This document shows positions 36,239-45,649 of a DNA stretch of 64,000 nt, piece by piece. Both the position numbers and the translations under genes were made by a program. Under the pieces are notes generated by a model. That model did no database searches and was not told the DNA's origin. It was given only the letters and a program-made list of their open reading frames with translations. Source of the DNA: Pseudoalteromonas neustonica (lineage in GTDB: Bacteria; Pseudomonadota; Gammaproteobacteria; Enterobacterales; Alteromonadaceae); contig NZ_BDDS01000003.1 of NCBI RefSeq assembly GCF_001653135.1, forward strand, positions 186,001 through 250,000. The letters run 5' to 3'. Every line of letters starts with the position of its first letter. Within the stretch, counting starts at the first letter, position 1.

Positions 36239-39200
36239 AAATCCTCGCGGTACGAATTAATAATTTAGCATCAATCGTCGATGCACAAATAGACTTTGAA
36301 AGCGCGCCTTTGAAAGACGCGGGCTTATTCGCAATCACAGGGGATACCGGCGCAGGTAAAAGTACAATTTTAGATGCTATTTGTTTATCTTTATATGCTA
36401 AAACCGCACGTTTAGGTGGCGACCATGGTAATAAAGTCGAGTTTCAAGGTGACAATATTAGACTCAATGACGCCCGTAATTTATTGCGCCGTGGAGCAGG
36501 GCAGGGCTTTGCAGAAGTTGACTTTATAGGCCAAGATAAACAACGTTACCGTGCTCGATATGAAATAGCCAGAGCAAGAGGCAAAGCAAACGGTAATTTA
36601 AAAAGCGCAGAACACACGCTATTTAGCCTGCCAGATGAGTCTTTACTTGTCAGTAGTAAAAGCGCTACCAGTAAAGAAATTGAGCGCATTATAGGTTTAA
36701 GTTTTGAGCAGTTTTCGCGTGCGGTATTATTGGCACAACATGAGTTTGCCGCTTTTTTAAAAGCCAGCGCAGATGAACGCGCACAGCTCTTAGAGTGCCT
36801 AACGGGTACCGATAAATTTAGTTTAATTGGTAAACGTATTTATGAGCGTCATAAAGAGCAACTCAGTAAATTAGAAATACTAAAAGCAAGCGTAGCTAGT
36901 TATACACTATTAACAGATGAAGAATTGGCAACAAAAACAACCGTTCTTGCTGATTTGAAAAAACAAATTGAATTAGCGAAACAAGACTTAGCCAACACCG
37001 AACAAGGGCTTAATTGGCATAAACAAGCCAATACATTAGATAAAGCCCTACAGGCTGCATTACAAAACCAACAACAAGCAAACAACGCGCTTGAACTTAT
37101 TGCTCAAAAAAGTGAGCAAGCAAAACAGGCACAAAGTACACTTGAAATTAAAGATAATCGCCGTCGTTTTAAAGATTTAACAGTTCAAAATACAGAGCTA
37201 ACAGCTAAAATCAGTGATTTAAAAAAAATTGACCACGCAGCATTAATCACGGATCTTGCTAGTACATTAGAAACACACAGCGATACGCTAAAAACGGCGA
37301 AACAACAAAAGCAAAGTGCTGAACCAGTTATAGCTAAAGCACGCGAGCTCGACAACAACATTGCGATACAAGCACAAGCAATTACAACCATCACTCAGCA
37401 AACCGAAAAAGAACAAAAACAACTAACTCACTTACAACAGCAACATAAAAAAAACCACACAGATCATAATGAGGCTGTAAAACTCACAGAAAAACACCAG
37501 CAATGGCTAGAGCAGCACAACCAGCTCAAGCAATTAGCCAGTGATTGGAATTACTATAAACACAGTTTTAATCAGTTTTTAAGTGCTAAGCAGCAATTAA
37601 GTATAACAACAGAGCAAAGCCAAAAGTTAAAAAACGAGCAAATAGAGCAAACCGAGTTACTCGCCAAACATAATGAAAAAGTTACGTTTAATGAGCAAGC
37701 ACTTATACACGAGCAACAAAAACTAAATCAATTAAATACGCAACAAAATGAATTTAATATTGAGCATTACGACGCCCAACTTAAAGCGATTGATTATTTA
37801 AAAGAGCAGCGTGAACGTTATAAACAATTTAACCTTGAGCTTAAGCAAAGTACGCAGCAACAAAGCTCGACTACAGCAAAGCTTGCCCAAAGCCAACAAA
37901 CACAAACATCGCTTAAACAAAAACTAATTCAATGCGAGCAAACGCTTAAACACAGTGAATACGCACTGAATCAAGCGCGCCTACGTGCCAGCGAAAATGT
38001 TGAGCATTTACGCACGCAACTAGCACCCAATGAGCCATGTGTAGTCTGTGGTGCAACCGAACATCCATTTGCCAGTAACCAAAACCAGCAATTTGATAAT
38101 TTAATAACTGATTTTGAAAACAACTTTAACAACGTTAAGCAACACTATGATCATGCTTTAACTGAGCTTCACCAACATCAAACACAGCATGCCGTCTTAG
38201 TTGCCGAGCATACTCAGCATAGTCAAGCGATACACACTGCACAAAACAAGCAACTTGAAATTAAAAACACCATGCAAGCGGCCCGCAGTGAGTTGAATGA
38301 GCTTACCCCTGAGCAACTTAATACCACATACACACAACTTAGTGAGCAAAAAGCACACTATTTTGAAACTCAAAAAACACAGCGCAGCTTACAAGAGAAA
38401 GTAAATCAGCTGCAAAGTACATTAAAAACAGAGCAACAAACTCAACAAGTTTTACACACTAAGCATGTTGATTTAACCAACCAACAAAACCAACTTAGCA
38501 ACAAGTTGGACGAACTAAATACACAAATTAATGAGCTGAGCACAGCGCTTAATTCGCAGTTTGAAAAGGCCGAGTTTTGGCAGCAATTGCAAAATAACAC
38601 ATTAAATCTAACTGACTTAAATCAGCAAGTAGAGCAATTTCAGCACGCCCAAGAACAGCTAGAGCAAAGTCAAAAACGCCGTGATGCTGCGGATCAACAA
38701 ATACAACAATTAACCCCACTTATAACCGATGCTGAGCTAATACTAAAAACACTCAATGACGACTCAAGCACAGCTCAGCAACTGCAAAGCACAACGCAAA
38801 GCGAACGTTTAGCGCTATTTAATGGGGAACACATTAGTGCAGACGACTATCTGGCAAAACTAACAGCTCAACAAGAACAATGCCAAACACAGCTTAATGA
38901 GAGTCAAAAAGCCCACGATAACGCAATTAAAAAGCGCGACGAACACGCTATAAGCCTTAAGAACGATGAACAACGCCTACTTGAAAATACTCAAGATCAA
39001 GTTTCACTTAGTGATCGTTATAATGAATGGTTTGCTGAATTTAAAACCCTGTACGTTGATGCTAGCCATGCACAGGTCGAAATTTTACTAACTCTAAGCG
39101 GTGAGGATATTAAAGCGCAATTAACACAACACGCGCAATTAACCCACGCTTTAGTTGATGCCAACGCCGCATTAAAGCAGCAGCAAAATGCACATGCGCA

Positions 39201-39888
39201 GCATCAAAATAACGATAAACCAAAGCATGATCATAGCGAGCTTGTTGAGCAATTAAATAGTATAAACGAGCAATTAACAGCGCTACACAAGTCACAACTT
39301 GAAACCAATACGGCGCTTGAGCAACACAATCAAAATAGTCATCTACTGCAGAGCAAACAAGCTGAATTGATCACATTACAAGCGCAGGCACAGCAGTGGC
39401 ATTTACTAAACAAAGTACTCGGTGATGCAACAGGTAAAACCATGCGTAATTTAGCGCAAACACAAACACTAAAAATACTGCTTCATTATGCAAATAGCCA
39501 CTTACGCACTTTGAACAAGCGCTATGAGCTCACTGCAATTGATCAAACTTTAGATATCGCTATTGTTGATAAAGATATGGCAGATGAAAAACGTTCGGTA
39601 AATACTTTATCAGGCGGGGAGTCATTTTTAGTTTCCTTGGCATTAGCGCTTGGCCTTGCATCGCTGTCATCAAACAAAGTTAGCATTAACTCTTTGTTTA
39701 TTGATGAAGGCTTTGGTACGTTAGACAGTGAGACTCTTAGTATTGCCATGGATGCACTCGATTCATTACAAGCACAAGGTCGCAAGGTGGGAGTTATTTC
39801 TCATGTAACACAAATGACTGAACGAGTTGCCACACAAGTACACGTCGCTAAAAAGCCTGGTGGTTATTCAACTATTTCGATTATTTAA
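36235..39888 (+). CDS. sbcC: Exonuclease SbcCD subunit C
   Basis: The 1217-residue SMC-like ATPase partners SbcD. Walker A is GDTGAGKST near residue 37, the zinc hook CVVC is near 602 at the middle of a long Gln/Glu-rich coiled coil, and the C-terminal head has the signature LSGGESFLVSLALALGLASL near 1125. Walker B, SLFIDEGFGTLD, is near 1160. The length is a little above that of the 1048-residue E. coli protein because the coiled arms are longer; they are unusually rich in glutamine and threonine. The complex cuts palindrome-derived hairpins, which is notable in a region with many long perfect palindromes. The methyltransferase gene follows 12 bases after the stop. Confidence 0.97.
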   Translation: MKILAVRINNLASIVDAQIDFESAPLKDAGLFAITGDTGAGKSTILDAICLSLYAKTARLGGDHGNKVEFQGDNIRLNDARNLLRRGAGQGFAEVDFIGQDKQRYRARYEIARARGKANGNLKSAEHTLFSLPDESLLVSSKSATSKEIERIIGLSFEQFSRAVLLAQHEFAAFLKASADERAQLLECLTGTDKFSLIGKRIYERHKEQLSKLEILKASVASYTLLTDEELATKTTVLADLKKQIELAKQDLANTEQGLNWHKQANTLDKALQAALQNQQQANNALELIAQKSEQAKQAQSTLEIKDNRRRFKDLTVQNTELTAKISDLKKIDHAALITDLASTLETHSDTLKTAKQQKQSAEPVIAKARELDNNIAIQAQAITTITQQTEKEQKQLTHLQQQHKKNHTDHNEAVKLTEKHQQWLEQHNQLKQLASDWNYYKHSFNQFLSAKQQLSITTEQSQKLKNEQIEQTELLAKHNEKVTFNEQALIHEQQKLNQLNTQQNEFNIEHYDAQLKAIDYLKEQRERYKQFNLELKQSTQQQSSTTAKLAQSQQTQTSLKQKLIQCEQTLKHSEYALNQARLRASENVEHLRTQLAPNEPCVVCGATEHPFASNQNQQFDNLITDFENNFNNVKQHYDHALTELHQHQTQHAVLVAEHTQHSQAIHTAQNKQLEIKNTMQAARSELNELTPEQLNTTYTQLSEQKAHYFETQKTQRSLQEKVNQLQSTLKTEQQTQQVLHTKHVDLTNQQNQLSNKLDELNTQINELSTALNSQFEKAEFWQQLQNNTLNLTDLNQQVEQFQHAQEQLEQSQKRRDAADQQIQQLTPLITDAELILKTLNDDSSTAQQLQSTTQSERLALFNGEHISADDYLAKLTAQQEQCQTQLNESQKAHDNAIKKRDEHAISLKNDEQRLLENTQDQVSLSDRYNEWFAEFKTLYVDASHAQVEILLTLSGEDIKAQLTQHAQLTHALVDANAALKQQQNAHAQHQNNDKPKHDHSELVEQLNSINEQLTALHKSQLETNTALEQHNQNSHLLQSKQAELITLQAQAQQWHLLNKVLGDATGKTMRNLAQTQTLKILLHYANSHLRTLNKRYELTAIDQTLDIAIVDKDMADEKRSVNTLSGGESFLVSLALALGLASLSSNKVSINSLFIDEGFGTLDSETLSIAMDALDSLQAQGRKVGVISHVTQMTERVATQVHVAKKPGGYSTISII

Positions 39889-39900
39889 AGGATTGATACT

Positions 39901-40566
39901 ATGCCAACATTTACCAATGACGAAGCAACTGAGTATGACTCACGCATAACCCGACTCGTCCCAGGTTATGATTTACTCCATAGCACCACCGCGGCACAGC
40001 TAAAAGCAACGCTGGGCGATCACGCGCATATTTTAATCGTAGGTTCTGGCACAGGCAAAGAAATCGCACAGCTTGCTACACTTAACCCAACATGGCGTTT
40101 TACCGCGCAAGATATCTCAATTGATATGCTTAACATTGGCCAACAGCGCTTCGCAGATATGGGCATTAGTGAACGCGTGACAATTCATGTAGGGGATGTG
40201 GCAACGTTAACAGACCCTGTAGATGCAGCGATATGTTTGTTAGTACTGCACTTTTTAGCTGACAATGGCGATAAGAAAACCATGCTAAAAGCAATTTCTA
40301 AACTGCTAAAACCACAAGGGCAACTATATCTAGGTGACCTAATGCGCCCAGAGACGACCTTTGAACGTGATGCTCAGTTTATATTATGTCAACAGTTGGG
40401 CTTAACTGAAGTGGGTATCGAGCGAATGAAACATAATTTTGAGCATGAGTTTTTTGCTCTAGATAGAATGCGTTTAGCCGATCTACTTAATGAGTCTGGT
40501 TTCAACACTGCAAAGCTATACTTTAAAGCGTTAAGCTTTAGCGGTCATGTTATACAAAAACGCTAA
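39901..40566 (+). CDS. Class I SAM-dependent methyltransferase
   Basis: The 221-residue protein has motif I (ILIVGSGTGKEIAQLA, residues 45-60), an acidic loop after strand two (FTAQDISIDML) and motif IV-like AAICLLVLHFL near 110, the Rossmann fold of class I methyltransferases. It resembles the trans-aconitate or UbiE/CmoA-like small methyltransferases. Its N-terminal YDSRITRLVPGYDLLH recalls CmoA-type proteins, but I cannot name a substrate. It lies 12 bp after sbcC with AAAGGATTGATACT before the ATG and may be co-transcribed. Confidence 0.85.
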   Translation: MPTFTNDEATEYDSRITRLVPGYDLLHSTTAAQLKATLGDHAHILIVGSGTGKEIAQLATLNPTWRFTAQDISIDMLNIGQQRFADMGISERVTIHVGDVATLTDPVDAAICLLVLHFLADNGDKKTMLKAISKLLKPQGQLYLGDLMRPETTFERDAQFILCQQLGLTEVGIERMKHNFEHEFFALDRMRLADLLNESGFNTAKLYFKALSFSGHVIQKR

Positions 40567-40768
40567 TAATGGCACTGGGTTAGTCCATGTTTAATAATGT
40601 CGGCTAACCCCTGTTATCATATAGGTTACAGTTAACGCATTGTTCAGCAGGAAATAAAAGATTGATTTTTAAGTGTAATTTATTGTTATTGATCTTTGTA
40701 CCCAATAAACTTGCAACCTAGAAAAATACTGTTACGCTATATATTCATCTTTTACAGGACGTAAACCA

Positions 40769-41401
40769 ATGAATAAATGGATTTTTTTAATCATCCTAGG
40801 TTTTAGTAGCCAAGTAAATGCAACAACGCATACTGAATGTAAACTACTAAAAAAAGAACGTACATCCATATATCAGCAGCTAAACCAAAGTGCGTTACTC
40901 GTTAACGTCCAGCAATTAAAAAAACGTCACGCGATCCTTACAGCCAGTTTGTCCCAGCATTGTCATAAAACGACACCAAGTAACGCACGCATGACTTTGC
41001 CTTTAGTAGATAGCGTTAATACGTATGAAAAAAAACAAACAACCTTACAAGAAGCATTTCATTTATTACCCTCTAGCTGCGATTCTGCCACACTAATAAG
41101 GAATGCCCATTGGTGTGATACACAAAAAAAACCTCTATCGACAGCAAAAGTAAGCACAATGATAAAGCAGATTGAAATAGAATCAGATGACCACATTTTT
41201 AATATTTCACACTCATTTGAAAGCGCGACAATAACGACTATTTCACCATCTAAAGTTAAGCAACTAAGCCAAAATAACTTATTTCATAACGCAATTATTG
41301 TTGTCGCCGGGCTATTTTTTCTAAGTGTGGCCATATTACTAGGATTGTGTTGGCGACAAACACGTTCAAATAACAATACCTACTTTATATTTAGACCTTA
41401 A
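40769..41401 (+). CDS. Hypothetical secreted/membrane-anchored protein
   Basis: The 210-residue protein has a signal peptide (MNKWIFLIILGFSSQVNA, cleavage near 18-19), a soluble region with conserved-looking cysteines (near residues 24, 60, 104 and 114), and a C-terminal membrane segment (NAIIVVAGLFFLSVAILLGLCW) followed by basic residues. This arrangement would expose residues 19-175 to the periplasm, tethered by the C-terminus. I do not recognise a family. ACAGGACGT precedes the ATG, and the gene stands alone between the methyltransferase and a converging gene. Confidence 0.7.
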   Translation: MNKWIFLIILGFSSQVNATTHTECKLLKKERTSIYQQLNQSALLVNVQQLKKRHAILTASLSQHCHKTTPSNARMTLPLVDSVNTYEKKQTTLQEAFHLLPSSCDSATLIRNAHWCDTQKKPLSTAKVSTMIKQIEIESDDHIFNISHSFESATITTISPSKVKQLSQNNLFHNAIIVVAGLFFLSVAILLGLCWRQTRSNNNTYFIFRP

Positions 41402-41486
41402 CAGATAATTCTGTAGCGGCAGATAGTTGCCGCACTCATGCTTAATAAAGATTAACCGCTTTGCAAGCAACCTTACTGATACCCTC

Positions 41487-42116
41487 CTACTGTCCAATAC
41501 TAAGTAACTTTGCCCACGGACTCGACCTATCCTCTAAGTTTTTTCCCAATTCATCTGGAGCAATGCCTCCTAATAAAGCATTTTTTTGATCTTCCAACTG
41601 CGCTGTAAACCCTTTAATTGCATCAATAAAATCTTCTTTATCTGTTGCTAATAATGACTGAGATTCTTTTATATCATTTTCAGCCAGGCTTAGCATTTCT
41701 TGGCGAAGCCCCAGTTCTTTATAGGCTAAAAAATCAATCCCTAAGGAATTAAACAAAGCAGCTTCGCGCATTTCATCTCGTTCAATCACCACTTTTATAG
41801 GGACTTCCATTATTTCTTGAATCGACAGCTTATAAAAATCTTGCTCGTAAGTCCGTGTATCGGGGTTTTTCTGTAACTGAGCACGAACTTCATATTTAAT
41901 ATCTTGATAAAGCGCCTTGGCTTGTTCAGACACGTTCTCATGGTTATTGGCAACATTAACAGCCATGTCGATTGTAACCGGCTTAGGCGCTTGTGCGTGC
42001 TGTAGTTTTTGAGAAAATTCTGTGTGCTTATTGATGCTACTTGTATGAGAGTAATCCGCTGTTGGGTTAATAGCCGCATACCCAGCTATCGCCTTGATCA
42101 TTGAGATTGAAGACAT
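41487..42116 (-). CDS. Hypothetical soluble protein
   Basis: The frame is open from 42161, but the ATG at 42116 has AAGGA seven bases ahead and is preferred, giving 209 residues (MSSISMIKAIAGYAAINP). The protein is predicted mainly helical and charged, with stretches such as YEQDFYKLSIQEIMEVPIKV and DFIDAIKGFTAQLEDQK. It has no signal peptide or membrane segment and no domain I can name. A flagellar- or secretion-related export substrate is conceivable from its Ser/Ala/Gln-rich start, but there is no direct evidence. The region up to the next plus-strand gene at 42297 would hold divergent promoters. Confidence 0.65.
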   Translation of the reverse strand: MSSISMIKAIAGYAAINPTADYSHTSSINKHTEFSQKLQHAQAPKPVTIDMAVNVANNHENVSEQAKALYQDIKYEVRAQLQKNPDTRTYEQDFYKLSIQEIMEVPIKVVIERDEMREAALFNSLGIDFLAYKELGLRQEMLSLAENDIKESQSLLATDKEDFIDAIKGFTAQLEDQKNALLGGIAPDELGKNLEDRSSPWAKLLSIGQ

Positions 42117-42296
42117 AATAAATCCTTGTTGTGTGTTCCCCCTCTGATACAGCAATTTCAATACCAGCTTTAAAAAAAGGCTAATATCTTAAACGACCAA
42201 TCTATTTTCATTCCTACCCAAAGGTGCTTATTCTGCAGTTTACGTATAAAGTGATATTTAGCATTAAATAGATCCACGTTAATAAAGGGTATTGAT

Positions 42297-42449
42297 ATGG
42301 AAAACTTAGGTTTTATTTTCGGAATTATAGGGATGTCGATGGGCCTTGCTGGCTTTATATTTAGCATCGTAGCAATGTCAAAAATAGATAAACTTGAAAG
42401 TAAACTCAAGCAACTTGATGTCTTAAATCAAGATTTTAAATTGGACTAG
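42297..42449 (+). CDS. Small single-pass membrane protein, 50 residues
   Basis: AAAGGGT six bases before an ATG opens a 50-codon frame: a hydrophobic glycine-rich helix (LGFIFGIIGMSMGLAGFIFS, residues 4-23) followed by a charged heptad-like stretch (MSKIDKLESKLKQLDVLNQD). The shape, good ribosome site and following hairpin terminator support a real gene. The plan resembles small membrane proteins with a short coiled coil that oligomerise; the function is unknown. Confidence 0.65.
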   Translation: MENLGFIFGIIGMSMGLAGFIFSIVAMSKIDKLESKLKQLDVLNQDFKLD

Positions 42450-42481
42450 CGCGGGTATTCATGATGTTTAATAAAGATAAA

Positions 42482-42510
42482 CAGGCCTTAATAGTTACAA
42501 TTAAGGCCTG
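42482..42510. terminator. Bidirectional hairpin between converging genes
   Basis: CAGGCCTTAA and TTAAGGCCTG are perfect 10-base arms with a 9-base loop. T-rich sequence follows on the minus strand; it separates the 50-residue gene from the next minus-strand gene. Confidence 0.65.
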
Positions 42511-42580
42511 AATCTAACCAGCATAATGCAGAGAAAGTGTTTAATACTTCCTCCGTTGCATTTTTACAAGTAATTAAAAA

Positions 42581-43981
42581 TTAGTCATCCGTTTTTAATT
42601 GCTTAGCGCGCTCCTCTGCGGCAATTAATTCAGGTGATTTTGGTACAATTTTTTTAGGCTCAATTGTTGGCTTTTCATTTGAATCAGGTGCCCAAGTAGG
42701 ATCTAAAGATAAGTTGGCAAATGGGTTCGCTTTTTTAGCTTGTGGATCAGCCGATGTTGAAGCCTTTGTTTCAACTGCTTTTTGTTGCTCTGCTACTAAT
42801 TCATTGTTTAATGCGGTAAGTGCTTGCGCAACTTCATCATTTTCAGCCATATTTTCGGTCTCAGCATTTAATGCAGTAACAGCTTCAACGGATACCAATG
42901 GCTCATTTTTAATCGGCTCAACAACGGTTGTCGCAACAGGCACCTCATGTGAGCTTGAAACTTCAGGGTGAATGTTTTGCGGCTGGGTAGGCTGGGTATC
43001 TTCAGTACGCTCACTAGGCGTGTCACTTGGCTTCGCCTCATCGGACTCAATAGGCTCTTTAGTTGGTTCACTCTTTATAGGTTTAGTCCCAGGTAAAGGC
43101 GCATTAGGATCAAATATGCGAATTTCTGGCTCTTCAAAATCATGTTCATTTTTAAAAATACGTTGGGTTAGATCAATACGGTTGACTGTAGGTTTTTCTA
43201 CCGGTTCATTAGGCGTAATTGCAGGCTCACAGTTACTGACTTCTTGTGTGTCTGTAACAGGCTCGACTGATATTGGTTTAATAGTAGATTGAGGCGCTTT
43301 TACTGGTGTAGTTAATTCAGGCGCTGGCGTTATTGGCTCAACCGCCGCTTTATTTTTTTCTCGTATACGAAAAACGATAAATGCAGCTAATAACAATACA
43401 CCTAAAAGCAACACCGTAGGAATTAATAATGATGCTGATTCTGTTTGTTGACTTTCAACAACGGGGGGGACATATTTCACAACAGCTTGTGTCGGTTCAG
43501 TTTGAACGGTTAGCGGTTCAACTGTTTCTGCATTGTTTGTCTCTTCACTTATGTCAATAATTGCGGGGGTGCTATCTTTTACTTGTTCTAATGTATCATT
43601 GCTATTTACTGACTCCGCTTGTGCACTATTAGCTTCACCCGCTTGAGTGTCAAGGGGGTTTACAGTAACTGTTTGTGTTACTTCTTCTGTTAAAACTTCT
43701 ATTGGTTCAACAGTCGCTGAAGTATCAGCATGAAAAGTCGGTTCATCTATTACAATCGACTTTGCCGATTCTTGTTTTTCAACTTGGATAGGCGGCGCTT
43801 TGCTGCAATTTTTTTTGTAGTCTCTGGCAGCATTGCGGTAACTTTGGCTACTTGTATTATCTTTATGTTGCTGCATTTGCTGCTTATACAAAATACATAA
43901 AGCTTCACTGTATTTAGCAAAACTATTAAAACTACAAGTGAGTAAAAAAAATAAGCTAAGTCGTATAAATAAGGTCATCAT
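42581..43981 (-). CDS. Membrane protein with long Glu/Pro/Thr-rich regions (FimV/TolA-like plan)
   Basis: From ATG 43981 the protein has 466 residues: a signal peptide (LFFLLTCSFNSFA, cleavage near 22), a short Cys-containing domain (YSEALCILYKQQMQQHK through KKNCSK), an acidic low-complexity segment, one membrane span (LLIPTVLLLGVLLLAAFIVF near 195), and a long Pro/Glu/Thr-rich tail ending in a charged helix. A GTG at 44005 with GGGG ahead would add eight residues. The plan recalls FimV-like or periplasm-spanning scaffold proteins, but no LysM or TPR is seen, so the name is left open. A copy of the dispersed palindrome (43652-43665) lies in the coding sequence. Confidence 0.75.
   Translation of the reverse strand: MMTLFIRLSLFFLLTCSFNSFAKYSEALCILYKQQMQQHKDNTSSQSYRNAARDYKKNCSKAPPIQVEKQESAKSIVIDEPTFHADTSATVEPIEVLTEEVTQTVTVNPLDTQAGEANSAQAESVNSNDTLEQVKDSTPAIIDISEETNNAETVEPLTVQTEPTQAVVKYVPPVVESQQTESASLLIPTVLLLGVLLLAAFIVFRIREKNKAAVEPITPAPELTTPVKAPQSTIKPISVEPVTDTQEVSNCEPAITPNEPVEKPTVNRIDLTQRIFKNEHDFEEPEIRIFDPNAPLPGTKPIKSEPTKEPIESDEAKPSDTPSERTEDTQPTQPQNIHPEVSSSHEVPVATTVVEPIKNEPLVSVEAVTALNAETENMAENDEVAQALTALNNELVAEQQKAVETKASTSADPQAKKANPFANLSLDPTWAPDSNEKPTIEPKKIVPKSPELIAAEERAKQLKTDD
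43652..43665. repeat. Dispersed palindrome copy inside the Glu/Pro/Thr-rich gene
   Basis: AAGGGGGTTTACAG is a 14-base portion of the complement-strand form of CTGTAAACCCCCTTTACA; the last arm is degenerate. It falls in the low-complexity periplasmic segment. Confidence 0.5.
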
Positions 43982-44055
43982 TAATCTATTAAAGCAAAAT
44001 AACACAATGACCCCAGTTTAATAGCACTGAAGAAATTAATCTAGCCACGTATTGC

Positions 44056-45519
44056 TTATTCTATCACCATCAACGCGCGATACTCATCGTAAGCAAATTG
44101 ATCAGTCATACCACTAATATAGTCTTGGATAAGCCTACACCTGTAATAAAACTCGTAAGCCAATACATGATCAGGCTCTGCTTGCATTGCGTCAATGGCT
44201 TGTGAATAGCTGTTCAAATGCTTTTTAGATAGCTTTTTAAGTAATCTAGTTTCAATTAAAAAGCGTTGGTCGCCTTTAGTAACCCGTTTAAAATCGTCAT
44301 GGCTTAATTGTAATAACGGCTTATAACAATCAAGTAAGCCATTAATAATGCGATAACCTTGTAACTCAAGTTTTTCAACTTCTTTATGAGAAAAAACATG
44401 TTCTAAAGCAACCTGTTTTAGCGTTTTAGTTACCGCATGTAAATGACTTCTATCTTCTAATAGTGCTTGATTGAAATCGCCATGAAATACCGCTTCAATA
44501 TTGTTTATAAAGCGCTTAGCTGCATAATTTACAAGTGGATGTAACAATGAAACGCGTAAATATATAAAAAACTCACTATTAAAATTATAGGGTTGTTGCG
44601 CCGCCTTCTCTAACGCATAATTTACTGCTTTTTCAACCATCAGCTGATGTTCACCATCATTAATAGCAAAGTTTATTAGCGCTTTTTTATAATGCAGCTT
44701 GAGTTTTTCGCATAATAACTCAACGCTTATAATGTCTTTCTCAACGGCATCTTCAATATCTGCCAGACAATATGAAATATCATCTGCCGCTTCCATTATG
44801 TAACTCGCAGGGTGGCGACACTGTGGGTCTATTTCAAGTTCCTTTTGCAATGATTCTACAAAGTTTTTTTCGCTAAAGTAAAAACCCACTTTTTTCATTA
44901 AATAATTTTTGCTCTGAGGAATATCTGCTTTTTGCATTGTGGCGGGACGAGTGTATTTTAATATTCCTGCCGTTTGGCTGTATGTTAAGTTTAGACCAAG
45001 CAGTGAATGAACAATACGAATACCTTGTGCATTGCCTTCAAAATTACATACATCTTGCGCTAAGTGCTTAAATATAACACCAATACCTGTGTGCGGATCT
45101 GCACAGCGCTGTGGTATCAATGCAGTGAGGTTCTTGTCAAACCAATGATTAATTGCTGCTTCACCAAAATGTCCAAATGGAGGGTTACCAATATCGTGCA
45201 TCAGGCAAGCCATTTCGACCAAACTTTCCAAGGGGCGTTCTAAATCTATTAAACCAAACTCACGCTGCTGCTGATCGCTTAAGTAATTAAAAATACGCTG
45301 CACGATAAAGCGGCCAACTTGTTGTACTTCAAGCGAGTGGGTAAGTCGAGAGCGCACCGCAGCATTGCGCTCTAATGGAAAAACCTGCGTTTTTTGCTGC
45401 AACCGACGAATAGCAGCGCTGTTAATGATACGGCCACGGTCGCTTTCAAGCGCAGTTTGTAAATTAGGTGTGGAGCGAACTTCTCGAGCGGGGGTTATTT
45501 TTTTAGTAAAATCGATCAT
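44056..45519 (-). CDS. dgt: dGTP triphosphohydrolase (HD family)
   Basis: The 487-residue protein hydrolyses dGTP to deoxyguanosine and triphosphate and helps set the nucleotide pool. The HD metal site is complete: RLTHSLEVQQVGR near residue 60 gives the first His, CLMHDIGNPPFGHFGEAAI near 110 the HD pair, and SYCLADIEDAVEKD near 250 the last Asp. The start (TPAREVRSTPNLQTALESDRGRIINSAAIRRLQQKTQVFPLE) is the family opening. The length fits the E. coli-type dGTPases. AAGGAACTACT precedes the ATG. It is divergent from the phosphodiesterase gene. Confidence 0.95.
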   Translation of the reverse strand: MIDFTKKITPAREVRSTPNLQTALESDRGRIINSAAIRRLQQKTQVFPLERNAAVRSRLTHSLEVQQVGRFIVQRIFNYLSDQQQREFGLIDLERPLESLVEMACLMHDIGNPPFGHFGEAAINHWFDKNLTALIPQRCADPHTGIGVIFKHLAQDVCNFEGNAQGIRIVHSLLGLNLTYSQTAGILKYTRPATMQKADIPQSKNYLMKKVGFYFSEKNFVESLQKELEIDPQCRHPASYIMEAADDISYCLADIEDAVEKDIISVELLCEKLKLHYKKALINFAINDGEHQLMVEKAVNYALEKAAQQPYNFNSEFFIYLRVSLLHPLVNYAAKRFINNIEAVFHGDFNQALLEDRSHLHAVTKTLKQVALEHVFSHKEVEKLELQGYRIINGLLDCYKPLLQLSHDDFKRVTKGDQRFLIETRLLKKLSKKHLNSYSQAIDAMQAEPDHVLAYEFYYRCRLIQDYISGMTDQFAYDEYRALMVIE

Positions 45520-45649
45520 AGTAGTTCCTTCTTAAAGTCTTTTTAAATTAACAGCTTTATCCAACAATTCTAAATTAATACGTTATATTTATAAAAAAAT
45601 ATCGTTAAACTCAGCAATTATAAATTTTTTATTACCGAACGGAAAAATT

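Noticed and set aside
36235..39888. Possible chimera in sbcC because of its length and Gln-rich coil
   Set aside because: Head, zinc hook and signature are all in order in one frame; the extra length is in the coiled coil.
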